In this document: positions 1-5,770 of the stretch, in pieces
Layout: each line of letters starts with the position of its first letter
Numbering within the stretch: the stretch's first letter is position 1
NCBI GenBank assembly: GCA_946408315.1
Contig: CAMJRV010000174.1
Location: 1-5,854 of the forward strand
Length of the DNA stretch: 5,854 nt
Direction of reading: 5' to 3'
DNA from: an uncultured Bacillota bacterium
GTDB lineage: Bacteria > Bacillota > Clostridia > Peptostreptococcales > Anaerovoracaceae
Translations under genes and position numbers: made by a program
Notes under the pieces: model-generated
Seen by the model: the letters and a program-made list of their open reading frames with translations, nothing else
Databases searched by the model: none
What the model was told of the DNA's origin: nothing

Positions 1-288
1 GCTGTAATTTGAACAGGTTTCGTAGTGCCTTTGGCCGCAGGATTCGCACTGAAAACAGGGAATCAGCGGAAACACGCCGACTCTTCTGCCGTCGGAGGCA
101 ACGCCTGAAAACTCGTGCCCGAGTATAATCGGATAGTGATACGCGCCTGTGTAATACACGCGCTGAAGATCAGACGAGCAAATTCCTGCCGCTTTGACGC
201 TGACTAAAATCTCACCGTCCCCCGGAATCGGAGGATCGATATCATCAAAACGCAAATCATTAATTCCGCGTAAAACCCACGCTTTCAT
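1..288 (-). CDS. Zinc-dependent medium-chain dehydrogenase, GatD/polyol-phosphate-like (N-terminal part, truncated by window edge)
   Basis: Only the first 96 codons are present; the gene runs off the left edge. The fragment is the start of the GroES-like catalytic domain of a medium-chain (zinc) alcohol dehydrogenase. Visible are C37 in GICSSD and H58-E59 in GHEF, the usual catalytic zinc ligands, and a structural-zinc lobe with C78, C81, C84 and C92. The stretches YPIILGHEFSG and PLIPCFQC resemble galactitol-1-phosphate 5-dehydrogenase (GatD) and related polyol-phosphate dehydrogenases more than TarJ as I remember it. From H58 to C78 is 20 residues, against 30 in classical members, so a loop is missing in frame. 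The ATG start at 288 overlaps the cytidylyltransferase stop as ATGA and has GGAGG four bases upstream. By context it probably reduces a ketose phosphate to an alditol phosphate using NAD(P)H. The family is confident; substrate and direction are inference, and the cofactor domain lies outside the window. Confidence 0.88.
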   Translation of the reverse strand, partial: MKAWVLRGINDLRFDDIDPPIPGDGEILVSVKAAGICSSDLQRVYYTGAYHYPIILGHEFSGVASDGRRVGVFPLIPCFQCESCGQRHYETCSNYS

Positions 289-944
289 CTTCCCTCCACA
301 ATTGCCCTGAATCGCTCCAAATCAGCATTTGTCGTTATTTTAAAATTGCGCTCATTCCCTTTGGTAAGGGCAATTTTCATACCGAAGCTGACAGCGATCT
401 CACTGCTTCCGCGAACTGCGGACAGCTCTTCATCCGACAGCCTTTCGTGAATCGCGAGATACTTTTTAAAATCGTAACACTCCGGCGTTTGACCGGCGAA
501 CAGCTCATCCCGGTTTAGCGTCGTCGTTATCATTTTTCCGTCTATGCTTTGATACGTCGTATCGGTAACCGGCAAAACAGGAGTCGCCCCGTCCCATGTC
601 AGCGATGCGGCTATCACGCCGCTGATATCTGCCCCGGTGACGAGGGGACGCGCCGCGTCGTGGACCACAACCCGGTCGGGAGCATACTGTTTCAAAAAGA
701 GCAAGCCGTTATAGATAGAATGCTGTCTCGATTTTCCAGGATCAGCAAACAGGAAGCTGCCGAGATTGCCGCGATATTCCTCCGCGATGACAACGCAGAT
801 AAGATCAATATCCGCGCATTGCTCAAAGGTTTGTAAGCAATAGGAAATCACCGGTTTGCCGCCAGCCTCAACAAACTGTTTCGGCTTATCGTAACCAGTC
901 AGCCGTTCCCCCTTGCCGCCGGCCAAAATCAATCCCGCATTCAT
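285..944 (-). CDS. Alditol-phosphate cytidylyltransferase, TarI/IspD family
   Basis: This 219-residue single-domain nucleotidyltransferase should transfer CMP from CTP to a sugar-alcohol phosphate, giving a CDP-alditol and pyrophosphate. The nucleotide-binding N-terminus LAGGKGERL (7-15) and PKQF (21-24, K22) are clear. VHDAARP (94-100) supplies the metal-binding D96 and R99. T129, R145 in LNRDELF, T153 in GQTPE and K202 in FKITT match the active-site residues of IspD (E. coli T140, R157, T165, K213). The GQTP segment, the LSDEE stretch (169-173) and the KGNERNFKITT ending look closer to TarI (ribitol-5-phosphate cytidylyltransferase) than to IspD. The TD pair usual after the LSDEE region is replaced by RGSSE (178-182). 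The ATG at 944 overlaps the epimerase stop as ATGA. Its place between an epimerase and a polyol dehydrogenase argues against a housekeeping isoprenoid role. The cytidylyltransferase function is well supported; the alditol is unknown. Confidence 0.9.
   Translation of the reverse strand: MNAGLILAGGKGERLTGYDKPKQFVEAGGKPVISYCLQTFEQCADIDLICVVIAEEYRGNLGSFLFADPGKSRQHSIYNGLLFLKQYAPDRVVVHDAARPLVTGADISGVIAASLTWDGATPVLPVTDTTYQSIDGKMITTTLNRDELFAGQTPECYDFKKYLAIHERLSDEELSAVRGSSEIAVSFGMKIALTKGNERNFKITTNADLERFRAIVEGR
292..297 (-). promoter_or_regulatory. Ribosome binding site of the zinc dehydrogenase
   Basis: GGAGGG on the minus strand, inside the 3' end of the cytidylyltransferase gene, with its GGAGG core four bases before the ATG at 288. 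The spacing is short but the match is strong, so this start does not depend on coupling alone. Confidence 0.7.
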
Positions 945-1600
945 TTACAGCATCCTCTCAGCTCGCACAAAATATCTTTGTACGGCTTCTCTTTGCCAAA
1001 CAGCGCCGCAGTCCCAAGAACGAATCCCTTCACGCCAAGGGGTGCGAACTTGCGTATGTTCTCGGGCGAGCCGTGACCGTCCCAGTAAACCTCAAATTTA
1101 TACTTATCGCGAAGGGTCACCAGCTTTTGAATCTTCTCTTCGAGATAGGGCAGGTACGTCTGCCCTGCATTGCCCGGATTTACTCCCATAACGAGTACGC
1201 GCTTGACAACATAGAGCAGTTCGAGGATACCTTCGGTCATAAGCCCGGGACTGATCACAATCCCCGGAATCATCCCGGCTTTTACAATCTCTTCAATCGT
1301 AGTCGAAACATGATATTCACTTTCCGGATGGACGTAAAGAACGTCTGTGCCAAGCTCGGCAAACATCTCAACATACCGTACCGGCTTGCAGATCATAAGA
1401 TGAACCTCCACCTTTTTCTTCGTCGCCGACCGTATGTAGCGGAGATCGTGGATACCCATGCCAAAGTTATGCACGAACTCTCCATCCATGATATCGATGT
1501 GGAACGAATCTATACCCGCTTGCTCCAGATTCTTAATTTCCGTTTCAAGATGTCCATAGTCCGCACACATCATTGAGGCCGAAAACTTGATATTGCTCAT
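941..1600 (-). CDS. Ribulose-phosphate / allulose-6-phosphate 3-epimerase family protein
   Basis: A 219-residue TIM-barrel protein of the RPE family, which inverts C3 of ketose phosphates in the cytoplasm. From the chosen start, the catalytic and metal-site residues fall at the family positions: S9, H34 and D36 in FHIDIMDG, H67 in HLM, and D174 in WDGHG. Wording such as [19 protein letters not shown] and VNPGNAGQ recalls E. coli AlsE (allulose-6-phosphate 3-epimerase) more than Rpe. The phosphate-binding loops depart from canonical Rpe: GFGGQ becomes GNAGQ (143-147), DGG becomes DGHG (174-177) and GS becomes GT (196-197). Start: an ATG at 1606 in the same frame would sit one base from the AGGGGAG ribosome site, whereas the ATG at 1600 is seven bases away and forms an ATGA overlap with the upstream stop, so 1600 is preferred. 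By context it supplies the ketose phosphate that is then reduced and cytidylylated. Family confident, substrate unknown. Confidence 0.88.
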   Translation of the reverse strand: MSNIKFSASMMCADYGHLETEIKNLEQAGIDSFHIDIMDGEFVHNFGMGIHDLRYIRSATKKKVEVHLMICKPVRYVEMFAELGTDVLYVHPESEYHVSTTIEEIVKAGMIPGIVISPGLMTEGILELLYVVKRVLVMGVNPGNAGQTYLPYLEEKIQKLVTLRDKYKFEVYWDGHGSPENIRKFAPLGVKGFVLGTAALFGKEKPYKDILCELRGCCK

Positions 1601-2538
1601 AAACATACTCCCCTAAAATACTCAATCGTCCTTTGTAACCCTTCTTCAAGGGCAATTTTAGGTTCCCAGCTCAGCTTTTCCTTCGCAAGGGAAATGTCAG
1701 GCTTCCGCTGTTTCGGATCGTCCTGCGGCAGTGATTCAAATGTGATTTTAGACTTGCTGCCCGTTAATTCGATCACTTTCTCCGCAAGCTCAAGCATCGT
1801 AAACTCTCCCGGATTGCCCATATTGCAGGGGCCCATGAAGCCCTGCTCACTTTCCATAAGCCGAATCATTCCGTCAACTAAATCATCGACATAGCAGAAG
1901 CTGCGCGTCTGCTTGCCGTCGCCGTAAATCGTGATGTCATCCCCCTTAATCGCCTGCACGATGAAATTGGATACGACACGCCCGTCATCCGGATTCATAT
2001 TGGGTCCGTAGGTGTTGAAGATCCGTATGACCTTGATGTCCACTCCATTTTGCCTGTGATAGTCGAAGCACAAGGTCTCAGCCGCCCGTTTCCCCTCATC
2101 ATAGCAGGAACGGATGCCGATGGGATTCACATTCCCCCAGTATGACTCAGTTTGCGGATGGTGAGCCGAATCGGGATCTCCGTATACCTCGCTTGTACTT
2201 GCTTGAAGTATTCTCCCTTTGACACGTTTGGCAAGACCGAGCATGTTCATCGTGCCGAGAATGCTTGTTTTCATCGTTTTTATTGGATTGTACTGATAGT
2301 GAGGGGGGCTGGCAGGGCAAGCAAGGTTGTAGATTTTGTCTACCTCAACATACAGCGGAGTGATTACATCATGACGGATAAATTCAAAATTTGGATTCGC
2401 GAATAGTTCACGAATGTTCGCTTTGCTTCCTGTAAAAAGATTGTCGGCACAGATGACCTCATTCCCTTCTTCAAGCAGCCGTTTACACAAATTCGAACCG
2501 ATAAAGCCCGCGCCGCCTGTCACAAGTATTCTGCTCAT
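1597..2538 (-). CDS. uxs: UDP-glucuronate decarboxylase (UDP-xylose synthase)
   Basis: A 313-residue extended short-chain dehydrogenase/reductase that oxidises UDP-glucuronate at C4, decarboxylates it and re-reduces the 4-keto intermediate to UDP-xylose with bound NAD. The N-terminal Rossmann motif is TGGAGFIG (7-14). The family-typical segment [16 protein letters not shown] (70-85) is followed by STSEVYG (114-120), with the TSE group at 115-117, and the catalytic pair Y146 and K150 in [16 protein letters not shown] (172-179), DGRVVSNF (185-192) and QRKPD (277-281, with R278) are further marks of UXS rather than UDP-glucose epimerase or dTDP-glucose dehydratase. The length is normal for a bacterial UXS, and no key residue is missing. 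The ATG at 2538 overlaps the ugd stop as ATGA, with AGGGG and GAGG just upstream inside ugd. The gene directly follows the enzyme that makes its substrate, which supports the assignment. Confidence 0.95.
   Translation of the reverse strand: MSRILVTGGAGFIGSNLCKRLLEEGNEVICADNLFTGSKANIRELFANPNFEFIRHDVITPLYVEVDKIYNLACPASPPHYQYNPIKTMKTSILGTMNMLGLAKRVKGRILQASTSEVYGDPDSAHHPQTESYWGNVNPIGIRSCYDEGKRAAETLCFDYHRQNGVDIKVIRIFNTYGPNMNPDDGRVVSNFIVQAIKGDDITIYGDGKQTRSFCYVDDLVDGMIRLMESEQGFMGPCNMGNPGEFTMLELAEKVIELTGSKSKITFESLPQDDPKQRKPDISLAKEKLSWEPKIALEEGLQRTIEYFRGVCL
1608..1614 (-). promoter_or_regulatory. Ribosome binding site of the epimerase (decides its start)
   Basis: AGGGGAG on the minus strand lies seven bases before the ATG at 1600 but only one base before the in-frame ATG at 1606. 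The spacing, together with the ATGA overlap at 1597-1600, favours the 1600 start, which also places the catalytic residues at their usual family numbers (S9, H34, D36, H67). Confidence 0.75.
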
Positions 2539-3863
2539 TTCCTCACCCCTATCTGATCATATTCGATCCCGATTCTATCAAGTATCTTTGCATCGTACTG
2601 ATTGCGCCCGTCAAAAATGAGAGGCGTTTTCAATCTTTGTTTAATTTCATAAAAATCAGGGCTTCGGAATTCCTTCCACTCGGTTACAAGAATCAGCGCA
2701 TCGGAATCTCTGAGCGCGTCATATTTGCTTTCACAATATTCAATGCCGCTAATATCTTTCAGATAGCAGCGCTTCGCCTCCTTTACCGCCTTTGGATCGT
2801 AGGCTGAAATGACGGCGCCCGCTTCGACCAAATCCTTAATAATCGTGATTGCCGAGGATTCGCGCATATCATCTGTGTCAGGTTTAAACGCAAGCCCCCA
2901 GATTGCAAACTTTCTTCCTGTGAGATCCTTTCCGAATCTCGCCTTGACCTTGTTGCCGATGACATGCTTCTGTCGGTCGTTAACAGATGTGACGGACCGA
3001 AGCAGCTCGGTGGCAAACCCGTTATGCTCTGCGGTTTTGATTAACGCCTCAACGTCTTTGGGGAAACAACTGCCGCCATAACCGCAGCCGGGATAAATGA
3101 AAGAGTACCCGATTCTGCTGTCACTGCCGATGCCGAGCCGCACTTTGTTCACGTCTGCGCCGACACGTTCGCATATCCCCGCAATTTCGTTCATAAATGA
3201 AATCTTAGTCGCAAGCATAGCATTCGCAGCATATTTGGTCATTTCCGCGCTTTCTATATCCATTACCAGAAAGTTACTCGTGTTTCGCACATACGGCTCG
3301 TATACGGCTTTCAATAAATCTACGGCACGTTCACTGTCCGCTCCGATAACAACACGGTCGGGGCGCATACAATCGCTTACAGCTGCGCCTTCTTTCAGAA
3401 ATTCAGGGTTGGAAGCGACATCAAACTCAACCGATACGCCGCGCTTATCGAGCTCCGCCTGTATCGCCGCACGCACTTTTGCCGCTGTTCCGACGGGGAC
3501 GGTAGACTTGTCCACTACGCATATGTATTTCTCAATGTTCTGCCCGATTTCTTTCGCTACGGCGAGGACATACTGCAAATCCGCGCTCCCATCTTCGCCC
3601 ATCGGCGTCCCAACAGCAATGAAACAAACTTCGCTGTCTTTCACTGCTTCGGGCAGCGAAGTTGAAAACATAAGGCGCCCGGCCTCGGCATTCGATGTAA
3701 CCATAGCCGCCAATCCCGGCTCATAGATGGGTATAATACCCATTTTAAGCCTTTCTATCTTGCTTTCGTCCACGTCAACACAGTAAACGTCGTTTCCCAT
3801 TTCCGCAAAGCAGGTGCCTGTGACAAGTCCCACGTAACCGATACCGATAACTGATATTCGCAT
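2535..3863 (-). CDS. ugd: UDP-glucose 6-dehydrogenase
   Basis: A 442-residue cytoplasmic enzyme that oxidises UDP-glucose to UDP-glucuronate with two NAD+. The N-terminal Rossmann domain starts at residue 2 with VIGIGYVG (5-12) and has D30 after the second strand for the NAD ribose. Family motifs follow: VGTPMGEDG (84-92), STVPVGT (120-126), NPEFLKEG (152-159, E154 and K157), K210 and N214 in the central helix, and [10 protein letters not shown] (261-270) with catalytic cysteine C266 and D270. The C-terminal UDP-binding domain has [14 protein letters not shown] (323-336) and the late FDGRN motif (417-421). The whole protein is intact and of normal length. The ATG at 3863 has AAGGAG seven bases upstream, overlapping the stop codon of the DUF4422 gene. 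GDP-mannose dehydrogenase is a related alternative, but the UXS gene overlapping its 3' end makes UDP-glucose the much better substrate. Confidence 0.96.
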   Translation of the reverse strand: MRISVIGIGYVGLVTGTCFAEMGNDVYCVDVDESKIERLKMGIIPIYEPGLAAMVTSNAEAGRLMFSTSLPEAVKDSEVCFIAVGTPMGEDGSADLQYVLAVAKEIGQNIEKYICVVDKSTVPVGTAAKVRAAIQAELDKRGVSVEFDVASNPEFLKEGAAVSDCMRPDRVVIGADSERAVDLLKAVYEPYVRNTSNFLVMDIESAEMTKYAANAMLATKISFMNEIAGICERVGADVNKVRLGIGSDSRIGYSFIYPGCGYGGSCFPKDVEALIKTAEHNGFATELLRSVTSVNDRQKHVIGNKVKARFGKDLTGRKFAIWGLAFKPDTDDMRESSAITIIKDLVEAGAVISAYDPKAVKEAKRCYLKDISGIEYCESKYDALRDSDALILVTEWKEFRSPDFYEIKQRLKTPLIFDGRNQYDAKILDRIGIEYDQIGVRK

Positions 3864-3870
3864 TTTATCG

Positions 3871-3876
3871 CTCCTT
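3871..3876 (-). promoter_or_regulatory. Ribosome binding site of ugd, overlapping the preceding stop codon
   Basis: AAGGAG on the minus strand, seven bases before the ugd ATG at 3863. Its first two bases are also the last two of the TAA that ends the DUF4422 gene (3877-3875), so ribosomes finishing that gene stop on the ugd initiation site. Confidence 0.8.
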
Positions 3877-4921
3877 ATGTATAGATTGATTTCTCAACGT
3901 GACAGATTCGCAGCTTGTCTTGGTTCGACATAAAGTACAGATTCGTAAGCACCTCCGCAACATATGACAATGCGCGGGTTACGGAGACTTCCGATACTTT
4001 TAACGTTTCCATATATTCCGTAATGTTGAAAAACCACTCGCAATAATTGTCGAATACTTCGCGTTTAGCACAAACCAGGTTATATGTGTACTGGTATTGA
4101 CCATTTAAAATTGCAAAGTATTCTTCATATTTATCGGGGTGCAGGGTTTTTAGCACACTCAGTAACGCACTCAACACATCTCCGCTGACAAACCGCAGAA
4201 ACTGCGCTATTGTATTGGGATAACAAACATAAGGCAACGGCAGAACGGCATCAATATCGTTATTCAACATTTCAGGAGTAACAAGCAAATGCCGACGATA
4301 ATGCTCAATTCCAACCCAAGGGTGGGATGTGTTTTTCCAAACCCAATATGTCGCAGACATCTCGCAATACTGCTTGTTTTTCGTGGAAATATTCTCTCCA
4401 GTATTATCAAGAATCGGTGCAATCCGCGCATTGGTAATCGACGCGCCCGCCTGGATAGACTGTTCAAAAGCTCTCAATTGTGGGTGGTTTTCAAGCGGCT
4501 TGTCACGGTGATTTTTCACCTCATAGAGCACAAGGTCAACAGGAGGATTATTCACTGCGTTGTCAAGGCAAGGAAATTTGCCGACACTTTTAAAATACTC
4601 TCTCATCAGCAGATGTTCTTCATGTGCTGTGAGTTTGAATACGTTTCTGTATCCGTTTTTTTGCAATGTGGCCGCAATTTCATCCTGCAATAGTTCCGTT
4701 ACAGCAATAATCATCAGGCCGTCCTTATGAGCAGTTTCAATGGTGCTAACAGGGATGCCCTCAATTTCGTTCGGATTGCCGTCAAGATTACTGACAACAA
4801 AACGCTCCGGTGTTTTATCGCACAGGCGTTTGATTGCCGTGTATGCACCGTAGGCTACAACTTGTGCGCCGTATATCGAATAACCATTACAAGATAAAAT
4901 TTTTTGTATCAAACTTAACAT
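3875..4921 (-). CDS. DUF4422 glycosyltransferase-like protein with N-terminal Rossmann-like domain
   Basis: A 348-residue protein with two parts. Residues 1-105 look like a small nucleotide-binding fold: YSIYGAQVVAYGAY (14-27) resembles a glycine-bearing beta-turn-alpha start, and IIAVTELLQDEIAATL (71-86) a later strand and helix. Residues 127-346 match the DUF4422 family seen in capsule and exopolysaccharide clusters and regarded as glycosyltransferases: DNTGENIS (172-179), YCEMSATYWVWKN (185-197) and GIEHYRRHL (204-212) are its hallmarks. No signal peptide or membrane segment is apparent, so it probably acts in the cytoplasm or on the inner face of the membrane. The ATG at 4921 has AGGAG four bases upstream; the gene starts 34 bases after the methyltransferase ends and stops 11 bases before ugd. 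Donor and acceptor cannot be read from the sequence; UDP-xylose or UDP-glucuronate from the next two genes are possible donors. DUF4422 assignment is confident, the exact role is not. Confidence 0.85.
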   Translation of the reverse strand: MLSLIQKILSCNGYSIYGAQVVAYGAYTAIKRLCDKTPERFVVSNLDGNPNEIEGIPVSTIETAHKDGLMIIAVTELLQDEIAATLQKNGYRNVFKLTAHEEHLLMREYFKSVGKFPCLDNAVNNPPVDLVLYEVKNHRDKPLENHPQLRAFEQSIQAGASITNARIAPILDNTGENISTKNKQYCEMSATYWVWKNTSHPWVGIEHYRRHLLVTPEMLNNDIDAVLPLPYVCYPNTIAQFLRFVSGDVLSALLSVLKTLHPDKYEEYFAILNGQYQYTYNLVCAKREVFDNYCEWFFNITEYMETLKVSEVSVTRALSYVAEVLTNLYFMSNQDKLRICHVEKSIYT

Positions 4922-4955
4922 GCTGCTCCTCTATTTAATTTTCAATAGCAACCGT

Positions 4956-5705
4956 TCACTTTTTCCGTCCTACATACGTTGCCGCAGTCGCAGCAGAACC
5001 TGTACTGCGAATCTGATAGTACACAAAATCCGAACGAATGTCGGTTGTTATTTGTTCCATTAACTTCAAGCAGCTATCATTTGTGAAAAAATGATAATGA
5101 TCGGGATTGGTTAATTCTTGGTCGTCGGTCGGGACGTGAAGCAGCATTATTCCGTCAGGAGACAGCATAGTCGATAAGCTTTGCATAACTTCCAACGGGT
5201 TTCGCAGGTGCTCAACAACGTGAAATGACATAATCAAATCAAACTGCCGTCCGGATTTAGCAAACTCCTCAACAGGCATTCTGGAAATCTCTATTCCCAA
5301 TTCCCTCATGCTTTCGTCCGCAACAGCGCAAATATCATTCCCTGTAACATTATAACCTCTCTGCTTCAACGCATACAGAACCATGCCCTCTGCGCAGCCG
5401 AACTCCAAAATGTTTACTTTTCCAGGGTCAGGGTGACTTATCAAATCGAAAGATTCGAGCAAATTCAAGCGTGCGTTTATCCACGAATCCCATTGTTCTC
5501 CGGGAATAACGGTAGTTATTCCTTGCCGGTTCTTATCACTCTCCCAGTATTGTTTATCATAATAACGAGGCAGGATCTCTTCCTCCACAACTGTCCTGAA
5601 CCCGTGACCACACTCGTTGCATTTGCCTATACCGCTTTCGATGGCGATGTCGCTCGACCGACATATCGGGCAGTTTGTCCAATTAATTGATTGATTAGTT
5701 TTCAT
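4956..5705 (-). CDS. Zinc-ribbon class I SAM-dependent methyltransferase
   Basis: A 249-residue cytoplasmic protein. The N-terminus carries a probable zinc ribbon, C12-x2-C15 and C29-x2-C32, followed by an aromatic linker YYDKQYW (48-54). The methyltransferase core follows: motif I ILEFGCAEG (99-107) binds SAM, D124 lies at the end of the second strand, and FDLIMSFHVVEHLRNP (155-170) is the motif typical of Methyltransf_23/UbiG-like proteins in glycan clusters. LSPDGIMLLHVPT (187-199) fits a later core strand. In-frame codons extend to a TTG at 5726, but that start would include the ribosome site itself; the ATG at 5705 has AAGGAGG nine bases upstream and is preferred. It is the first complete gene of the run and is separated from the next by 34 bases. 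It probably methylates a sugar or sugar nucleotide of the glycan; whether on O, N or C is not visible. Sugar C-methyltransferases also carry N-terminal zinc-binding cysteines, so that is one alternative. Confidence 0.85.
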   Translation of the reverse strand: MKTNQSINWTNCPICRSSDIAIESGIGKCNECGHGFRTVVEEEILPRYYDKQYWESDKNRQGITTVIPGEQWDSWINARLNLLESFDLISHPDPGKVNILEFGCAEGMVLYALKQRGYNVTGNDICAVADESMRELGIEISRMPVEEFAKSGRQFDLIMSFHVVEHLRNPLEVMQSLSTMLSPDGIMLLHVPTDDQELTNPDHYHFFTNDSCLKLMEQITTDIRSDFVYYQIRSTGSAATAATYVGRKK

Positions 5706-5714
5706 TAAATCTAT

Positions 5715-5721
5715 CCTCCTT
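5715..5721 (-). promoter_or_regulatory. Ribosome binding site of the methyltransferase (decides its start)
   Basis: The minus strand reads AAGGAGG here, a full match to the anti-Shine-Dalgarno core, nine bases before the ATG at 5705. It lies inside the longer possible reading frame that begins at TTG 5726, so it argues for the shorter 249-residue protein. Confidence 0.85.
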
Positions 5722-5730
5722 ATCAAATTA

Positions 5731-5770
5731 TCAAAACCAATAGAACCCGTTAAGCGTTTAGTGGTTTCTA
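5731..5770 (-). repeat. Weak inverted repeat in the spacer before the methyltransferase gene
   Basis: In the 65-base gap between the partial upstream gene and the methyltransferase, the minus strand can form either of two hairpins sharing one arm. One pairs AAACCA (5767-5762) with TGGTTT (5739-5734). The other pairs TAGAA (5770-5766) with TTCTA (5745-5741), plus two inner C-G pairs after one mismatch. No T-tract follows, so it does not look like an intrinsic terminator. It may be chance in AT-rich DNA. Confidence 0.3.

Noticed and set aside
1..288. TarJ-type ribulose-5-phosphate reductase
   Set aside because: The catalytic GICSSD/GHEFSG segments and the full four-cysteine structural zinc lobe fit GatD-like enzymes; TarJ as recalled has a divergent sequence here and lacks that cysteine pattern.
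285..944. Housekeeping IspD of the non-mevalonate isoprenoid pathway
   Set aside because: The late motifs and the LSDEE stretch look more like TarI, and the neighbours are a ketose-phosphate epimerase and a polyol dehydrogenase within a sugar-nucleotide operon, with no isoprenoid gene nearby.
1073..1576. A 167-codon open frame on the plus strand
   Set aside because: It is antisense to the epimerase, whose motifs are all present on the minus strand; the plus-strand product matches no family.
1604..1606. Start of the epimerase at the earlier ATG
   Set aside because: It is only one base from the ribosome binding site; the ATG six bases downstream has proper spacing and the same ATGA overlap as the neighbouring junctions.
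3097..3726. A 209-codon open frame on the plus strand
   Set aside because: It lies wholly antisense to the intact ugd gene, has no recognisable domain, and its serine/threonine/proline-rich composition is what the reverse strand of this gene gives.
4289..4693. A 134-codon open frame on the plus strand inside the DUF4422 gene
   Set aside because: The minus-strand frame holds clear DUF4422 motifs over the same bases; the plus frame has none and no downstream partner.
5723..5735. GATAAT on the minus strand as a possible -10 box before the methyltransferase
   Set aside because: Transcription would begin within or next to the ribosome binding site, leaving almost no leader, and no good -35 box lies 16-18 bases upstream.
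5731..5770. Intrinsic terminator after the partial upstream gene
   Set aside because: The inverted repeat is weak, AT-rich, and not followed by a run of T on the transcribed strand.
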